Of a DNA stretch of 64,000 nt, positions 28,019-36,101 are shown piece by piece; position 1 is the stretch's first letter; the number at the start of each line of letters is the position of its first letter. The translations under genes and the position numbers were made by a program. Source of the DNA: Roseovarius gaetbuli (GTDB lineage Bacteria; Pseudomonadota; Alphaproteobacteria; Rhodobacterales; Rhodobacteraceae); assembly GCF_900172365.1 (NCBI RefSeq), contig NZ_FWFJ01000018.1, positions 1 through 64,000 of the forward strand, written 5' to 3'. Below the pieces are notes generated by a model, which ran no database searches, was not told where the DNA came from, and was given only the letters and a program-made list of their open reading frames with translations.

Positions 28019-29047
28019 TCACACCTCGCGAGGGCCGACCATGCCCATGATCTCATAGGTCTGGCGCAGGATCGGCGCGGCGATGGCGCGGGCGCGGTCC
28101 GCGCCGTTTCCTAGGATACGGTCGATCTCGGACACATCAGTCATCAGCCGGGACATTTCGCCAGAAATTGGCGCCAGCTTTTCAACCGCAAGATCGGCGA
28201 GCATCGGCTTGAACTCGGAAAACGCCTTGCCACCAGCCTCGGACATCACCTGATCGACGCTCATATCCGCCAGGGCGGCATAGATATTCACCAGGTTGCG
28301 CGCCTCGGGGCGCTCTTCCAGCCCCTTCACCTCGGAGGGAAGCGGTTCCGGGTCGGTCTTGGCCTTGCGGATTTTCTTGGCAATCGTATCGGCGTCATCG
28401 GTCAGGTTGATGCGGCTCATATCCGAGGGGTCGGATTTCGACATCTTCTTCGAGCCATCGCGCAGCGACATCACCCGCGTGCCGGTGCCCTCGATCACCG
28501 GCTCGGTGATCGGAAAGAAATCAACGCCGAAATCATTGTTGAACTTGGCCGCTATGTCGCGGGTCAGTTCGAGATGCTGTTTCTGATCCTCGCCGACCGG
28601 CACATGGGTGGCGTGATAGGCCAGAATATCGGCCGCCATCAGCGCGGGATAGGCAAACAGCCCAAGCGAGGCGTTCTGCGCATTCTTGCCGGCCTTGTCC
28701 TTGAACTGGGTCATGCGCTGCATCCAGCCCATGCGCGCCACGCAATTGAAAATCCAGGCAAGTTGCGAATGCTCGGCGACCTGGCTCTGGTTGAACAGGA
28801 TGGATTTTTCCGGATCAAGCCCCGAGGCAATAAAGCCGGCCGCAAGCTCGCGGGTGGAGTGGCGCAATTCGGCCGGGTCCTGCCAGACGGTGACCGCATG
28901 CAGATCGACCATGCAATAAATCGACGGAATGCCCTGGTTCTGTGCATCGGCAAAGCGCTTGAGCGCGCCAAGATAGTTGCCAAGATGCAGGTTGCCCGAG
29001 GGCTGAATGCCCGAAAAGACCCGCGGTGTGAAGCCTGCTTCGGTCAT
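28019..29047 (-). CDS. trpS: Tryptophan--tRNA ligase
   Basis: A 342-residue class I aminoacyl-tRNA synthetase. The HIGH-type motif is [14 protein letters not shown] (about 16-29); the KMSKS motif is [15 protein letters not shown]; the [15 protein letters not shown] segment and the C-terminal anticodon-binding helical region are normal. The start follows GGAGATGACAT. Divergent from the rhomboid-like gene, with only 73 bases between. Confidence 0.96.
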   Translation of the reverse strand: MTEAGFTPRVFSGIQPSGNLHLGNYLGALKRFADAQNQGIPSIYCMVDLHAVTVWQDPAELRHSTRELAAGFIASGLDPEKSILFNQSQVAEHSQLAWIFNCVARMGWMQRMTQFKDKAGKNAQNASLGLFAYPALMAADILAYHATHVPVGEDQKQHLELTRDIAAKFNNDFGVDFFPITEPVIEGTGTRVMSLRDGSKKMSKSDPSDMSRINLTDDADTIAKKIRKAKTDPEPLPSEVKGLEERPEARNLVNIYAALADMSVDQVMSEAGGKAFSEFKPMLADLAVEKLAPISGEMSRLMTDVSEIDRILGNGADRARAIAAPILRQTYEIMGMVGPREV

Positions 29048-29120
29048 ATGTCATCTCCGTCTGGATTTCTTCGCCTGCCTCGCTTACCCATGCGTCAAAG
29101 CCCCGTCAAGGAGAGCAGGC

Positions 29121-29807
29121 ATGTCAGACCCCGTAAACGAAAGCCCCGTCAACCCGGTTCCGCCGGTTGTGGTGGCGCTTTTCCTGGTGATCGTCGGCGT
29201 CGAGGCGATCTTCTCGCTGGGTGCGCGCGGGTTTGTCGGTGGCCCCGAGGCCGTCGGCTGGCGCAGTGCGGCGATCGAGGATTACGGGTTCAACAGCGAT
29301 ATCATGGCGTGGATGCTGCAAAATCAGATCTTTCCCGCCGAGCACCTGCGCCGCTTTTTCAGCTATATCTTTGTCCATAGCAGCTTTACCCACGCGCTGT
29401 TTTCCGGCGTCCTGCTTCTGGCGATGGGCAAATTCGTCGGCGAGGTGTTTCGCCAATGGGCGGTTCTGGTGCTTTTCGTTCTCTGCTCGGCCATGGGCGC
29501 GGCGGTTTATGGCCTCACAGTCAGCGATCAGCCCTGGCTTATCGGCGCCTTTCCGGGGGTTTATGGCCTGATAGGCGGCTTTACCTACCTGATGTGGCTC
29601 CGCCTGGGACAGCTTGGCGCAAAGCAATCGCGCGCCTTTAGCCTGATCGGCATTCTGATGCTGCTTCAACTGACCTTTGCCCTGTTGTTTGGTGGCAGCA
29701 GCACATGGATCGCGGATGTATCGGGCTTTGCCACCGGGTTTCTGGCGTCGTTCTTCCTAAGCCCCGGTGGCTGGTCGAAAATCCGCGCCAAGATCCGGCA
29801 CGACTAG
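29121..29807 (+). CDS. Rhomboid-family membrane protein, predicted pseudoprotease
   Basis: A 228-residue protein with six membrane segments in the rhomboid order. TM2 keeps His86 and His91 (SYIFVHSSFTHALF), but the usual Asn is Ser. The catalytic Ser position in the GLSG-type loop reads IGAFPGVYGLIGG (Phe144, Pro145). The TM6 His (AHxxG in GlpG) reads IADVSGFATGF (Asp199). Both members of the Ser-His dyad are therefore replaced, so cleavage is not expected; it may act like an iRhom/Derlin-type binder of membrane clients. AAGGAG precedes the ATG at 29121. The end overlaps the convergent murJ gene by 4 bases. Confidence 0.85.
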   Translation: MSDPVNESPVNPVPPVVVALFLVIVGVEAIFSLGARGFVGGPEAVGWRSAAIEDYGFNSDIMAWMLQNQIFPAEHLRRFFSYIFVHSSFTHALFSGVLLLAMGKFVGEVFRQWAVLVLFVLCSAMGAAVYGLTVSDQPWLIGAFPGVYGLIGGFTYLMWLRLGQLGAKQSRAFSLIGILMLLQLTFALLFGGSSTWIADVSGFATGFLASFFLSPGGWSKIRAKIRHD

Positions 29808-31351
29808 GGCGGAGAGCGGCGCAACCTGCTGCGGATTTCCGACAGGCGGAAAGCGCCGAGCATCTGGCCGAAGGCACCGTAGGAGATCCCCCCTGCCACC
29901 AGCAGCACCAAAAGCGCCAGCCAACGCCAGCCGCCAATCGCGAACAGCGGGCCGAGCAAAACGCCGCCGCCCCAAAGCACCACGCCCATCAGGGCAGAGG
30001 CCAGAACGATCCGCCAGAGGCGGCGATAGAACTGGGCATCGAACCGCGCCACATCGCCAAAGCTGCGCGCGCCGCGCATCAACTGCCAGACCATGACCCA
30101 GCCCGCCAGCGTGGTGGCAAAGGCCGCAGCGATCCAGCCGATCCAGATCGCAAGCCCAATCGCGAGGGCCGCGTTGACGATCATCGCCACAACGGCATAA
30201 CGAAACGGGCTCTTGGTGTCTTCACGGGCGAAAAACAGCGGTTGCAGGATTTTCTGCATCACGAAGGCCGGCAGGCCGAGGCCGTAAATCGCCACGGCAA
30301 GGGCGGTGGCCGCGCTGTCATCGCTGCCAAAGGCGCCGCGTTCAAAAAGCACCGCCACAAGCTGAAGCGGGATCACGATCAGCGCCACGGCGCAGGGCAC
30401 GGTGAGGGCAAGCGACAGCTCTCCTGCGCGCGACAGCGCCATGCGCGCGCCGCTGTCGTCGCCCGCTTTCAGGCGTCGCGACAAATCGGGCAGCAACACG
30501 ATCCCCACCGCGATGCCCACCACGCCAAGCGGCAATTGATAGAGTCGGTCCGCAGAATAAAGCCAGCTCACCGCCTTGTCGTAATTCGAGGCGACTTGTT
30601 GGCCGACCAGAAGGTTGACCTGCATCACCCCGCCGGCAAGGGCGGCGGGCACGGCGACGCGCACCAGTTGCGACATCGCAGGGGTCCAGCGCGGGCGCAC
30701 CGGGCGGATATGCAGCCCCGCGCGGCTTGCTGCCTGCCAGACCAGCACAAGCTGCGCCACGCCGGCAAAGGGAATGGCCCAGACAAGCGCCGTGGCAACC
30801 TTGCCGCCCATGAGGGCCGCGACGGCCATCGCCGCGATCAGCATCACGTTCAACAGCACCGGTGCGGCGGCCGCGGCGGCAAAGCGCCCGGACGCATTAA
30901 GCGCCCCCGACAACAGCGCGGCCAGCGAGATGAACAGGATGTAGGGAAACACGATGCGCCCGAAATCAACCGTGATATCAAAGCGTTGATCGCCGACAAA
31001 CCCCTCTGCCGTGGCCCAGACAAGCGCCGGCATGAAGACCAGCGCCAGCCCGGTCAGCGCCAAGAGAACAAGCCCCAACCCCGAGAGCGCCAGCGAGGCA
31101 AAGCCAAACGGGTCTTCATCCGCCTCAAGCCGCTTGGAAAACATCGGCACAAAGGCCGCGTTGAACGCGCCTTCGGCAAAGAACCGGCGAAACATATTGG
31201 GCAGGCGAAAGGCGGCGACAAAGCTGTCCATCATCACGCCGGGACCAAGATAGCTTGCGATCATCACATCGCGGATAAAGCCCAGCATCCGACTAAGCAG
31301 CGTCCAGCCGCCGACGGTCAGGATACCGGTAAGCAGGCGGACGGGTTTCAT
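29804..31351 (-). CDS. murJ: Lipid II flippase MurJ
   Basis: A 515-residue MOP-superfamily transporter with 14 predicted membrane helices that flips lipid II for peptidoglycan synthesis. The start LTGILTVGGWTLLSRMLGFIRDVMIASYLG and DSFVAAFRLPNMFRRFFAEGAFNAAFVPMFS hold the conserved Arg residues of the central cavity. ATG 31351 follows AAAGG; an upstream Met extension has no ribosome site. The 3' end overlaps the rhomboid gene tail to tail. Confidence 0.95.
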   Translation of the reverse strand: MKPVRLLTGILTVGGWTLLSRMLGFIRDVMIASYLGPGVMMDSFVAAFRLPNMFRRFFAEGAFNAAFVPMFSKRLEADEDPFGFASLALSGLGLVLLALTGLALVFMPALVWATAEGFVGDQRFDITVDFGRIVFPYILFISLAALLSGALNASGRFAAAAAAPVLLNVMLIAAMAVAALMGGKVATALVWAIPFAGVAQLVLVWQAASRAGLHIRPVRPRWTPAMSQLVRVAVPAALAGGVMQVNLLVGQQVASNYDKAVSWLYSADRLYQLPLGVVGIAVGIVLLPDLSRRLKAGDDSGARMALSRAGELSLALTVPCAVALIVIPLQLVAVLFERGAFGSDDSAATALAVAIYGLGLPAFVMQKILQPLFFAREDTKSPFRYAVVAMIVNAALAIGLAIWIGWIAAAFATTLAGWVMVWQLMRGARSFGDVARFDAQFYRRLWRIVLASALMGVVLWGGGVLLGPLFAIGGWRWLALLVLLVAGGISYGAFGQMLGAFRLSEIRSRLRRSPP

Positions 31352-31427
31352 GGGCTGGCCTTTGGCTGGATGCGTCCCCGCAGGCTTAGCGGATCGCACT
31401 GACAGGGGAAAGGGGGCGTTGGTATGG

Positions 31428-31850
31428 CTAGCTGCGCGTCACTGGCATCATCGTGCCGGTCATCATCGCGATATGGGTTTCGGTGCCGCCCTCAAGCGCA
31501 AAGACATCCGCGCGCACGATCACAAGGCGGCGCCCGGCCTTTACCACATCGCCGCGCGCGATCAGGCTCTCGCCCTTGGCCGGGGCCAGAAGGTTGATCT
31601 TCATCTCGGTGGTCAGAACCTCGAACCCCTCTGGCATGACGGACAGTGCCGCATAGCCCGCCGCGCTGTCGCCGATGGCAAAGGTCAGCCCGGCATGGCC
31701 AAATCCGTGCTGCTGGCGGCTCGTTGCTAGGATCGGCGCTTCGATCTCGACATGTCCGGGTGAGACGCTGGCAAGGGTCGCGCCCAGGGTCTGCATCATG
31801 CTCTGCGCGGCAAAGCTTTTGCGAATTTTGTCGTCGGTGTCAGGGGACAT
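31428..31850 (-). CDS. PaaI-type hotdog thioesterase
   Basis: A 140-residue single hotdog domain. QQHGFGHAGLTFAIGDSAAGYAAL contains the HG-fold signature with the catalytic Asp/Glu helix, followed by VLTTEMKINLLAPAKGESLIARG. Members hydrolyse acyl- or aryl-CoA esters; with no paa genes nearby the substrate is unassigned. The start may be 31850 (MSPDTDD, usual family start) or 31868 (MGIKAR); neither has a clear ribosome site. Divergent from the LytTR gene. Confidence 0.85.
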   Translation of the reverse strand: MSPDTDDKIRKSFAAQSMMQTLGATLASVSPGHVEIEAPILATSRQQHGFGHAGLTFAIGDSAAGYAALSVMPEGFEVLTTEMKINLLAPAKGESLIARGDVVKAGRRLVIVRADVFALEGGTETHIAMMTGTMMPVTRS

Positions 31851-31964
31851 TCTGGCTTTAATTCCCATTGCTTACGCTGCGTCATTAGGATGACGATAAA
31901 GTTATGTGATGTCACTGTCCATTATTGGAATACTGGGTGACGGCTGATACATGCATAAGTGGTA

Positions 31965-32774
31965 ATGTGTGATAAGGGGAATGAGTTGAACTGGTCTGAC
32001 TTTCGCAACCATTTGGTGGAAACGTTTTCCACGTTGTTATCCTCCGTGACGCTGCTGACGGTTGCGGTTTCTATTGCCGTTGCTGTCATTGCGGGACCTT
32101 TTGGCACCTATGAAACCATGCCCCTTGCGGCGCGTGCCACCTATTGGAGCATGGCGATTTTCAGCGGTCTGCTGGTGGCTTATTTAAGTCGTGCCACCAT
32201 GGCTACGGTGTTCGGCAAGCGGCGTCCGATCCTGTTTGATCTCGGCGGGGGCCTGATGGTGAGTGTCATTCTGGCGCCGCTGATCTGGGGGCTGCGTGCC
32301 TGGATGGACCCGGTTCTTAAACTGCAGCAGCTGCGCCTGTTAAGTATTGCGCTCAACATCTTCGTGATTTCCTGGTGCATCTTCATCCTGCGCCGCCAGA
32401 TCGGCCTTGAACAGCCGGCGGGCTATCGGCGTCGCGATGGGGATGAGGATGTGCCAACGACGCGCCTGCATCGGCGGCTTTCGGATCTGGAGGGTGTCGA
32501 AATCATGCGCCTCTCGGCCAATGATCATTTTGTCGATGTCTCGACCGATCGCGGGGTCGAAACCCTGCGCCTTCGGCTTGGGGACGCGATTGATGAAATG
32601 GACCCGATCGAAGGCATCTGCACCCATCGCTCGCATTGGGTGGCGCTGTCTGCGGTTGTCGGGGTCGAGCAGGCCGGGGCAAACAAGACATTCGTCATCC
32701 TGCGCAACGGTGACCGCGTCCCCGTCAGCCGCAAATACCGCCCGCGTCTCGTAGAGGCAGGGCTGCTTGAGTGA
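31965..32774 (+). CDS. Membrane-anchored LytTR-domain regulator
   Basis: About 269 residues. The N-terminal half has four predicted membrane helices (about 20-145). The C-terminal half (about 165-268) is a LytTR DNA-binding domain: LEGVEIMRLSANDHFVDVSTDRG, RLRLGDAIDEMDPIEGICTHRSHWVAL and the closing RNGDRVPVSRKYRPRL. No receiver domain is present, so signals probably enter through the membrane part. The start is uncertain: GTG 31959, ATG 31965, or TTG 31986, the last having AAGGGG six bases upstream. No partner kinase is adjacent. Likely a DNA-binding regulator; targets unknown. Confidence 0.85.
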   Translation: MCDKGNELNWSDFRNHLVETFSTLLSSVTLLTVAVSIAVAVIAGPFGTYETMPLAARATYWSMAIFSGLLVAYLSRATMATVFGKRRPILFDLGGGLMVSVILAPLIWGLRAWMDPVLKLQQLRLLSIALNIFVISWCIFILRRQIGLEQPAGYRRRDGDEDVPTTRLHRRLSDLEGVEIMRLSANDHFVDVSTDRGVETLRLRLGDAIDEMDPIEGICTHRSHWVALSAVVGVEQAGANKTFVILRNGDRVPVSRKYRPRLVEAGLLE

Positions 32775-32804
32775 CACGCCGGTTGAGCGACACGAGGCAG
32801 CCTG

Positions 32805-33515
32805 TCAGGGCCGAAGAGTGCCCTGGCGCGGCATTGGCGTGGCATGCACCATCGCCCCGGTCAAAATCGCCAGGGCCTCTTGCCGCATGAGTGTGCTCAA
32901 CACCTCGTCGTGGCTGTAAAGACCGCCCGTATAAGTGCCATAAGCCGGCAGGATCACGCGGTTGCTGTCTACCAGAAACGCCGGACGGCTCAGGCTGCGG
33001 CCGCGCAGCGCAAGCCGGACCTTGGGGTGATAATGGCCCGAGATCTCACCGCTCTGGCCGGGACGGGCGATATGGCGAAACACCAGCGGCGGCACCGGCA
33101 ATTCAGCCAAATGCGCGCCGCCAAGGTCGACCGGGCCGGGATCATGATTGCCCTCGATCCAGACCCACCGCCGCCCCGCCTGAAGCTTGGCAATCCAAAG
33201 CTTTTCCGCCTCGGGCAGGGCCGCCGCCGCGGCGCTGTCATCAAAGCTGTCACCAAGACAGATCACTGTGCTTGCCCCGGTCTGGCGCAAATCGTTTTCC
33301 AACCGGCTTAGCGTATCGCGGGTCTCATAGGGCGGCAGCGGTGGTTCGCCCAATCGGGCGCGGCGTTCTGCCTTGCCCAGGTGAAGATCCGACACGCACA
33401 GCAAATTCCGCGCATCCCAATAGAGCGCGCCCGAGGCCAGCGCCGTCAATTCGGCCCCGGCAAGGGTGAAAGGATATCCGTCCATATCCCCTTGGTGGCG
33501 CGATGCGCGCGTCAT
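32805..33515 (-). CDS. pdeM: Ligase-associated DNA-damage-response endonuclease PdeM
   Basis: A 236-residue calcineurin-like metallophosphoesterase. Metal-binding motifs in order: VSDLHLGKAERRA, CLGDSFDDSAA, WIEGNHDP and ISGHYHPK. This arrangement and the C-terminal PAYGTYTGGL match the PdeM family that accompanies an Lhr-type helicase, an exonuclease and an ATP-dependent ligase. Only the helicase is present here, 43 bases upstream on the same strand. The start may instead be 33485 (MDGYPF) with AAGGGG very close. Confidence 0.88.
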   Translation of the reverse strand: MTRASRHQGDMDGYPFTLAGAELTALASGALYWDARNLLCVSDLHLGKAERRARLGEPPLPPYETRDTLSRLENDLRQTGASTVICLGDSFDDSAAAAALPEAEKLWIAKLQAGRRWVWIEGNHDPGPVDLGGAHLAELPVPPLVFRHIARPGQSGEISGHYHPKVRLALRGRSLSRPAFLVDSNRVILPAYGTYTGGLYSHDEVLSTLMRQEALAILTGAMVHATPMPRQGTLRP

Positions 33516-33558
33516 TGCAAGGGCGGCGCGTCATCGAGCGGGCGCCAGAGGGCAGCGA

Positions 33559-35967
33559 TCACCCCGTCAGCCCCGCCGCCTGCATCAGCCGCGCGGTTTC
33601 CTCGGCCAAAAGCCGCTCTTCCGCAGCACCCTTGACCGGGGTGCGCCCTGCCTCAAGAAAAAGCGGCGCGGCAAGCGGGCTTACCCGCGCCAGCCGCCGG
33701 TGGGTGATGCGCCCATCCACCCGCGCCAGCATCTCTTCGATGCGGCCAAAATCGACCAGACCGCGCATCGCCTCTTGCCGGGTGATATCAAGCAACAGGT
33801 GGCCGGGGTCATATTTTGCCAGCGTGTCATAGAGGATATCCGACGACATCGTCGCCTGTCGCCCGTTCTTGCGCGCGCTCGGGATGTTGCGTTGTATAAG
33901 CCCGGCGATTGTCGCCGAGGCCCGAAAGGTGCGTTTCATCACGGCGTTGCCGGCAAGCCAGCTCTCAAAGCCGACGCGCAGGCTCGCGGCGTCAAACAAA
34001 GGCGCTGCGTCGGTCACCGCCTCAAGCCCCCAGATCAGCGTGGCATAATCCGTTGCCACAAAACCAAGCGGCGCAAGGCCAAGCTCTTCCATCCGGTTTG
34101 TGATCAAAAGGCCAAGCGTCTGTTGCGCGTTGCGCCCGGAAAAGCCATAAATACAGGTCTTTTCGCGCCCGTCATGGGCAAAACTCTCAACCAGCAGATG
34201 CCCCGCCTTCGGCATCTCTGACACGCGCCTCTGCAGGTGCAGCCAGTCGCGGATCACCTCTGGCAAATCGGGCCACTCGGGCTGTGCGAGAAGCGCAAGA
34301 ATACGCTCTGAAAGCTGGGTCGATGTGGCGAATTTGGTGCCCGTGAAGGTCGCGATCTTTGGCTTGCGACCCGCATCGCGGCTGACCTCGACCACCATTT
34401 CGCGCAGGCTCTCAAAGCGCACGATCTGGCCGCCGATCAGGAAGGTGTCACCGGGGCTAAGCGTGGCGGCAAAGCCTTCTTCGACCTCGCCAAGGGGCTT
34501 GCCGCCGCGCGCGCGTTTCATCCGTACCTTGAGGGTGTCACTGTCCTGAATGGTGCCGATGTTCATCCGGATCAGGCGCGCGCTGCGCGGGTCGCGCAAG
34601 TGCCACGCCCCATCGGCGCGCTGCACCAATCGCTGCCATTGGTCATAGGCGCGCAGGGCGTACCCGCCAGTGGCGCAAAACTCCAGGCAGGCGTCAAACT
34701 CGGCCCGTGTCAGCCCCGCGTAAGCGCCGACACCGGCGACCTCTTGATAAAGCACACCGGCCTCAAACGCCCCGGCGCAGGCGCGGATCAGGATATGCTG
34801 GCACAGCACATCGCGCGGCCCCGGCCCGCGCGCCTCGCCGTCAAGATCATGCGCGCGCACGGCCTCTAGCGCGGCCAGACATTCGACCACCTCAAAGCGG
34901 TTGGCGGGCACCAAAAGCGCCTTGGACGGCGCGTTATAGCGGTGATTGGCGCGCCCGATCCGCTGCACCAACCGCTTGACGTTCTTGGGCGCGCCGACCT
35001 GAATGACAAGATCGACATCGCCCCAGTCGATGCCGAGATCAAGGCTTCCGGTGCAGACAATCGCTCGTAGCTCGCCGCGGGTCATCGCCGCCTCGACGCG
35101 GGCGCGTTGCACGCGGTCAAGGCTGCCGTGATGGACCGCGATGGGAAGGTCGTCTTCATTGGCAAGCCACAGATTGTGAAAGAAAATTTCCGCCTGCGCG
35201 CGGGTGTTGTGAAAGATCAGCGTGGTCTTGTGGCGCTTGATCTGATCCAGCACCGCCGGGATCGCATAAGCGGCCCCACCGCCCGACCAAGGCGGCGGTT
35301 CGGACACCTCAAGCATGGCAATATCCGGGGCAGGGCCGGGATCGGCCAACAGGATGTCACAGGCATTTTCGCCATGCGCCAGATAGCGCGCAAGCGCGGG
35401 CGGGTCCTCGACCGTGGCCGAGAGGCCGACGCGCCGCAGGTCCGGGCAAAGCGCCTCGAGCCGCGACAGCGCCAGCATGAGCTGATCGCCGCGCTTGCTT
35501 TCGGCGAGGGCGTGGATTTCATCAATCACCACCCGTTTCAACCCGGCGAAAATGCGCGGCGCATCCTCGTAAGAGATCATTAAGGCGAGGCTTTCGGGGG
35601 TGGTCAAAAGGATATGCGGCGGGTCGGCGCGTTGACGGCGTTTGGCGTGGGCCGAGGTGTCGCCGGTGCGATCCTCAACCCGGATGGCAAGGCCCATTTC
35701 ATCAACCGGGGCGGTCAGGTTGCGCTTGATATCGGCCGCAAGCGCTTTGAGTGGCGAGATGTAAAGCGTGTGGAGCCCGGCATGCGGGCCCTCGGCCAGA
35801 TCAACCAGCGTCGGCAGGAAACCGGCCAGCGTCTTGCCCCCGCCGGTCGGCGCAATCAGCAGCGTCGCGGGCGCATCGGCACGCGCCAGCATCTCGCGCT
35901 GATGCGGGTGAAGGTGCCAGCCACGGGCAGAAAACCAATCGGTGAAACAGGCGGGAAGCGGCGTCAT
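33559..35967 (-). CDS. Lhr-like, ligase-associated DEXH-box DNA helicase
   Basis: An 802-residue superfamily 2 helicase. Walker A APTGGGKTLAGF (about 38-49); DEIHALAESKRGDQL (motif II, DEIH); SATVEDP (motif III); STGSLDLGIDWG-type motif V (CTGSLDLGIDWGDVDLV); QRIGRANHRYN (motif VI). A winged-helix and DUF1998-like Lhr core follow. It matches the short Lhr form clustered with pdeM and a DNA ligase in repair operons. ATG 35967 gives the usual MTPLPACFTDWFSARGW start. No ligase or exonuclease gene precedes it; a REP-like hairpin and the tad AAA+ gene do. Confidence 0.92.
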   Translation of the reverse strand: MTPLPACFTDWFSARGWHLHPHQREMLARADAPATLLIAPTGGGKTLAGFLPTLVDLAEGPHAGLHTLYISPLKALAADIKRNLTAPVDEMGLAIRVEDRTGDTSAHAKRRQRADPPHILLTTPESLALMISYEDAPRIFAGLKRVVIDEIHALAESKRGDQLMLALSRLEALCPDLRRVGLSATVEDPPALARYLAHGENACDILLADPGPAPDIAMLEVSEPPPWSGGGAAYAIPAVLDQIKRHKTTLIFHNTRAQAEIFFHNLWLANEDDLPIAVHHGSLDRVQRARVEAAMTRGELRAIVCTGSLDLGIDWGDVDLVIQVGAPKNVKRLVQRIGRANHRYNAPSKALLVPANRFEVVECLAALEAVRAHDLDGEARGPGPRDVLCQHILIRACAGAFEAGVLYQEVAGVGAYAGLTRAEFDACLEFCATGGYALRAYDQWQRLVQRADGAWHLRDPRSARLIRMNIGTIQDSDTLKVRMKRARGGKPLGEVEEGFAATLSPGDTFLIGGQIVRFESLREMVVEVSRDAGRKPKIATFTGTKFATSTQLSERILALLAQPEWPDLPEVIRDWLHLQRRVSEMPKAGHLLVESFAHDGREKTCIYGFSGRNAQQTLGLLITNRMEELGLAPLGFVATDYATLIWGLEAVTDAAPLFDAASLRVGFESWLAGNAVMKRTFRASATIAGLIQRNIPSARKNGRQATMSSDILYDTLAKYDPGHLLLDITRQEAMRGLVDFGRIEEMLARVDGRITHRRLARVSPLAAPLFLEAGRTPVKGAAEERLLAEETARLMQAAGLTG

Positions 35968-36026
35968 TGCGCTAAGGTAGGCGCGCGGTGCCGCAAAGCA
36001 AAGATATCTCCGACACTGCGGCAATC

Positions 36027-36086
36027 CGTAGGGTGGGTGAAACCCACGCTGCTTGCGGAGAATGCGTGGGTTTCACCCACCCTACA
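36027..36086. repeat. REP-like doublet forming a long perfect hairpin
   Basis: GTAGGGTGGGTGAAACCCAC (from 36028) faces its inverted copy ending at 36085, giving a perfect 22-bp stem with a 14-base loop (36050-36063). The same half-unit occurs alone at 3926-3948. It lies 17 bases after the end of the AAA+ gene and may act as a transcript barrier before the helicase gene. Confidence 0.8.
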
Positions 36087-36101
36087 GAGAACCTGCAAGG
36101 T

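Noticed and set aside
29705-31402. 565-codon open frame on the plus strand
   Set aside because: Antisense of murJ and the rhomboid 3' end; very basic, low-complexity translation, no domain.
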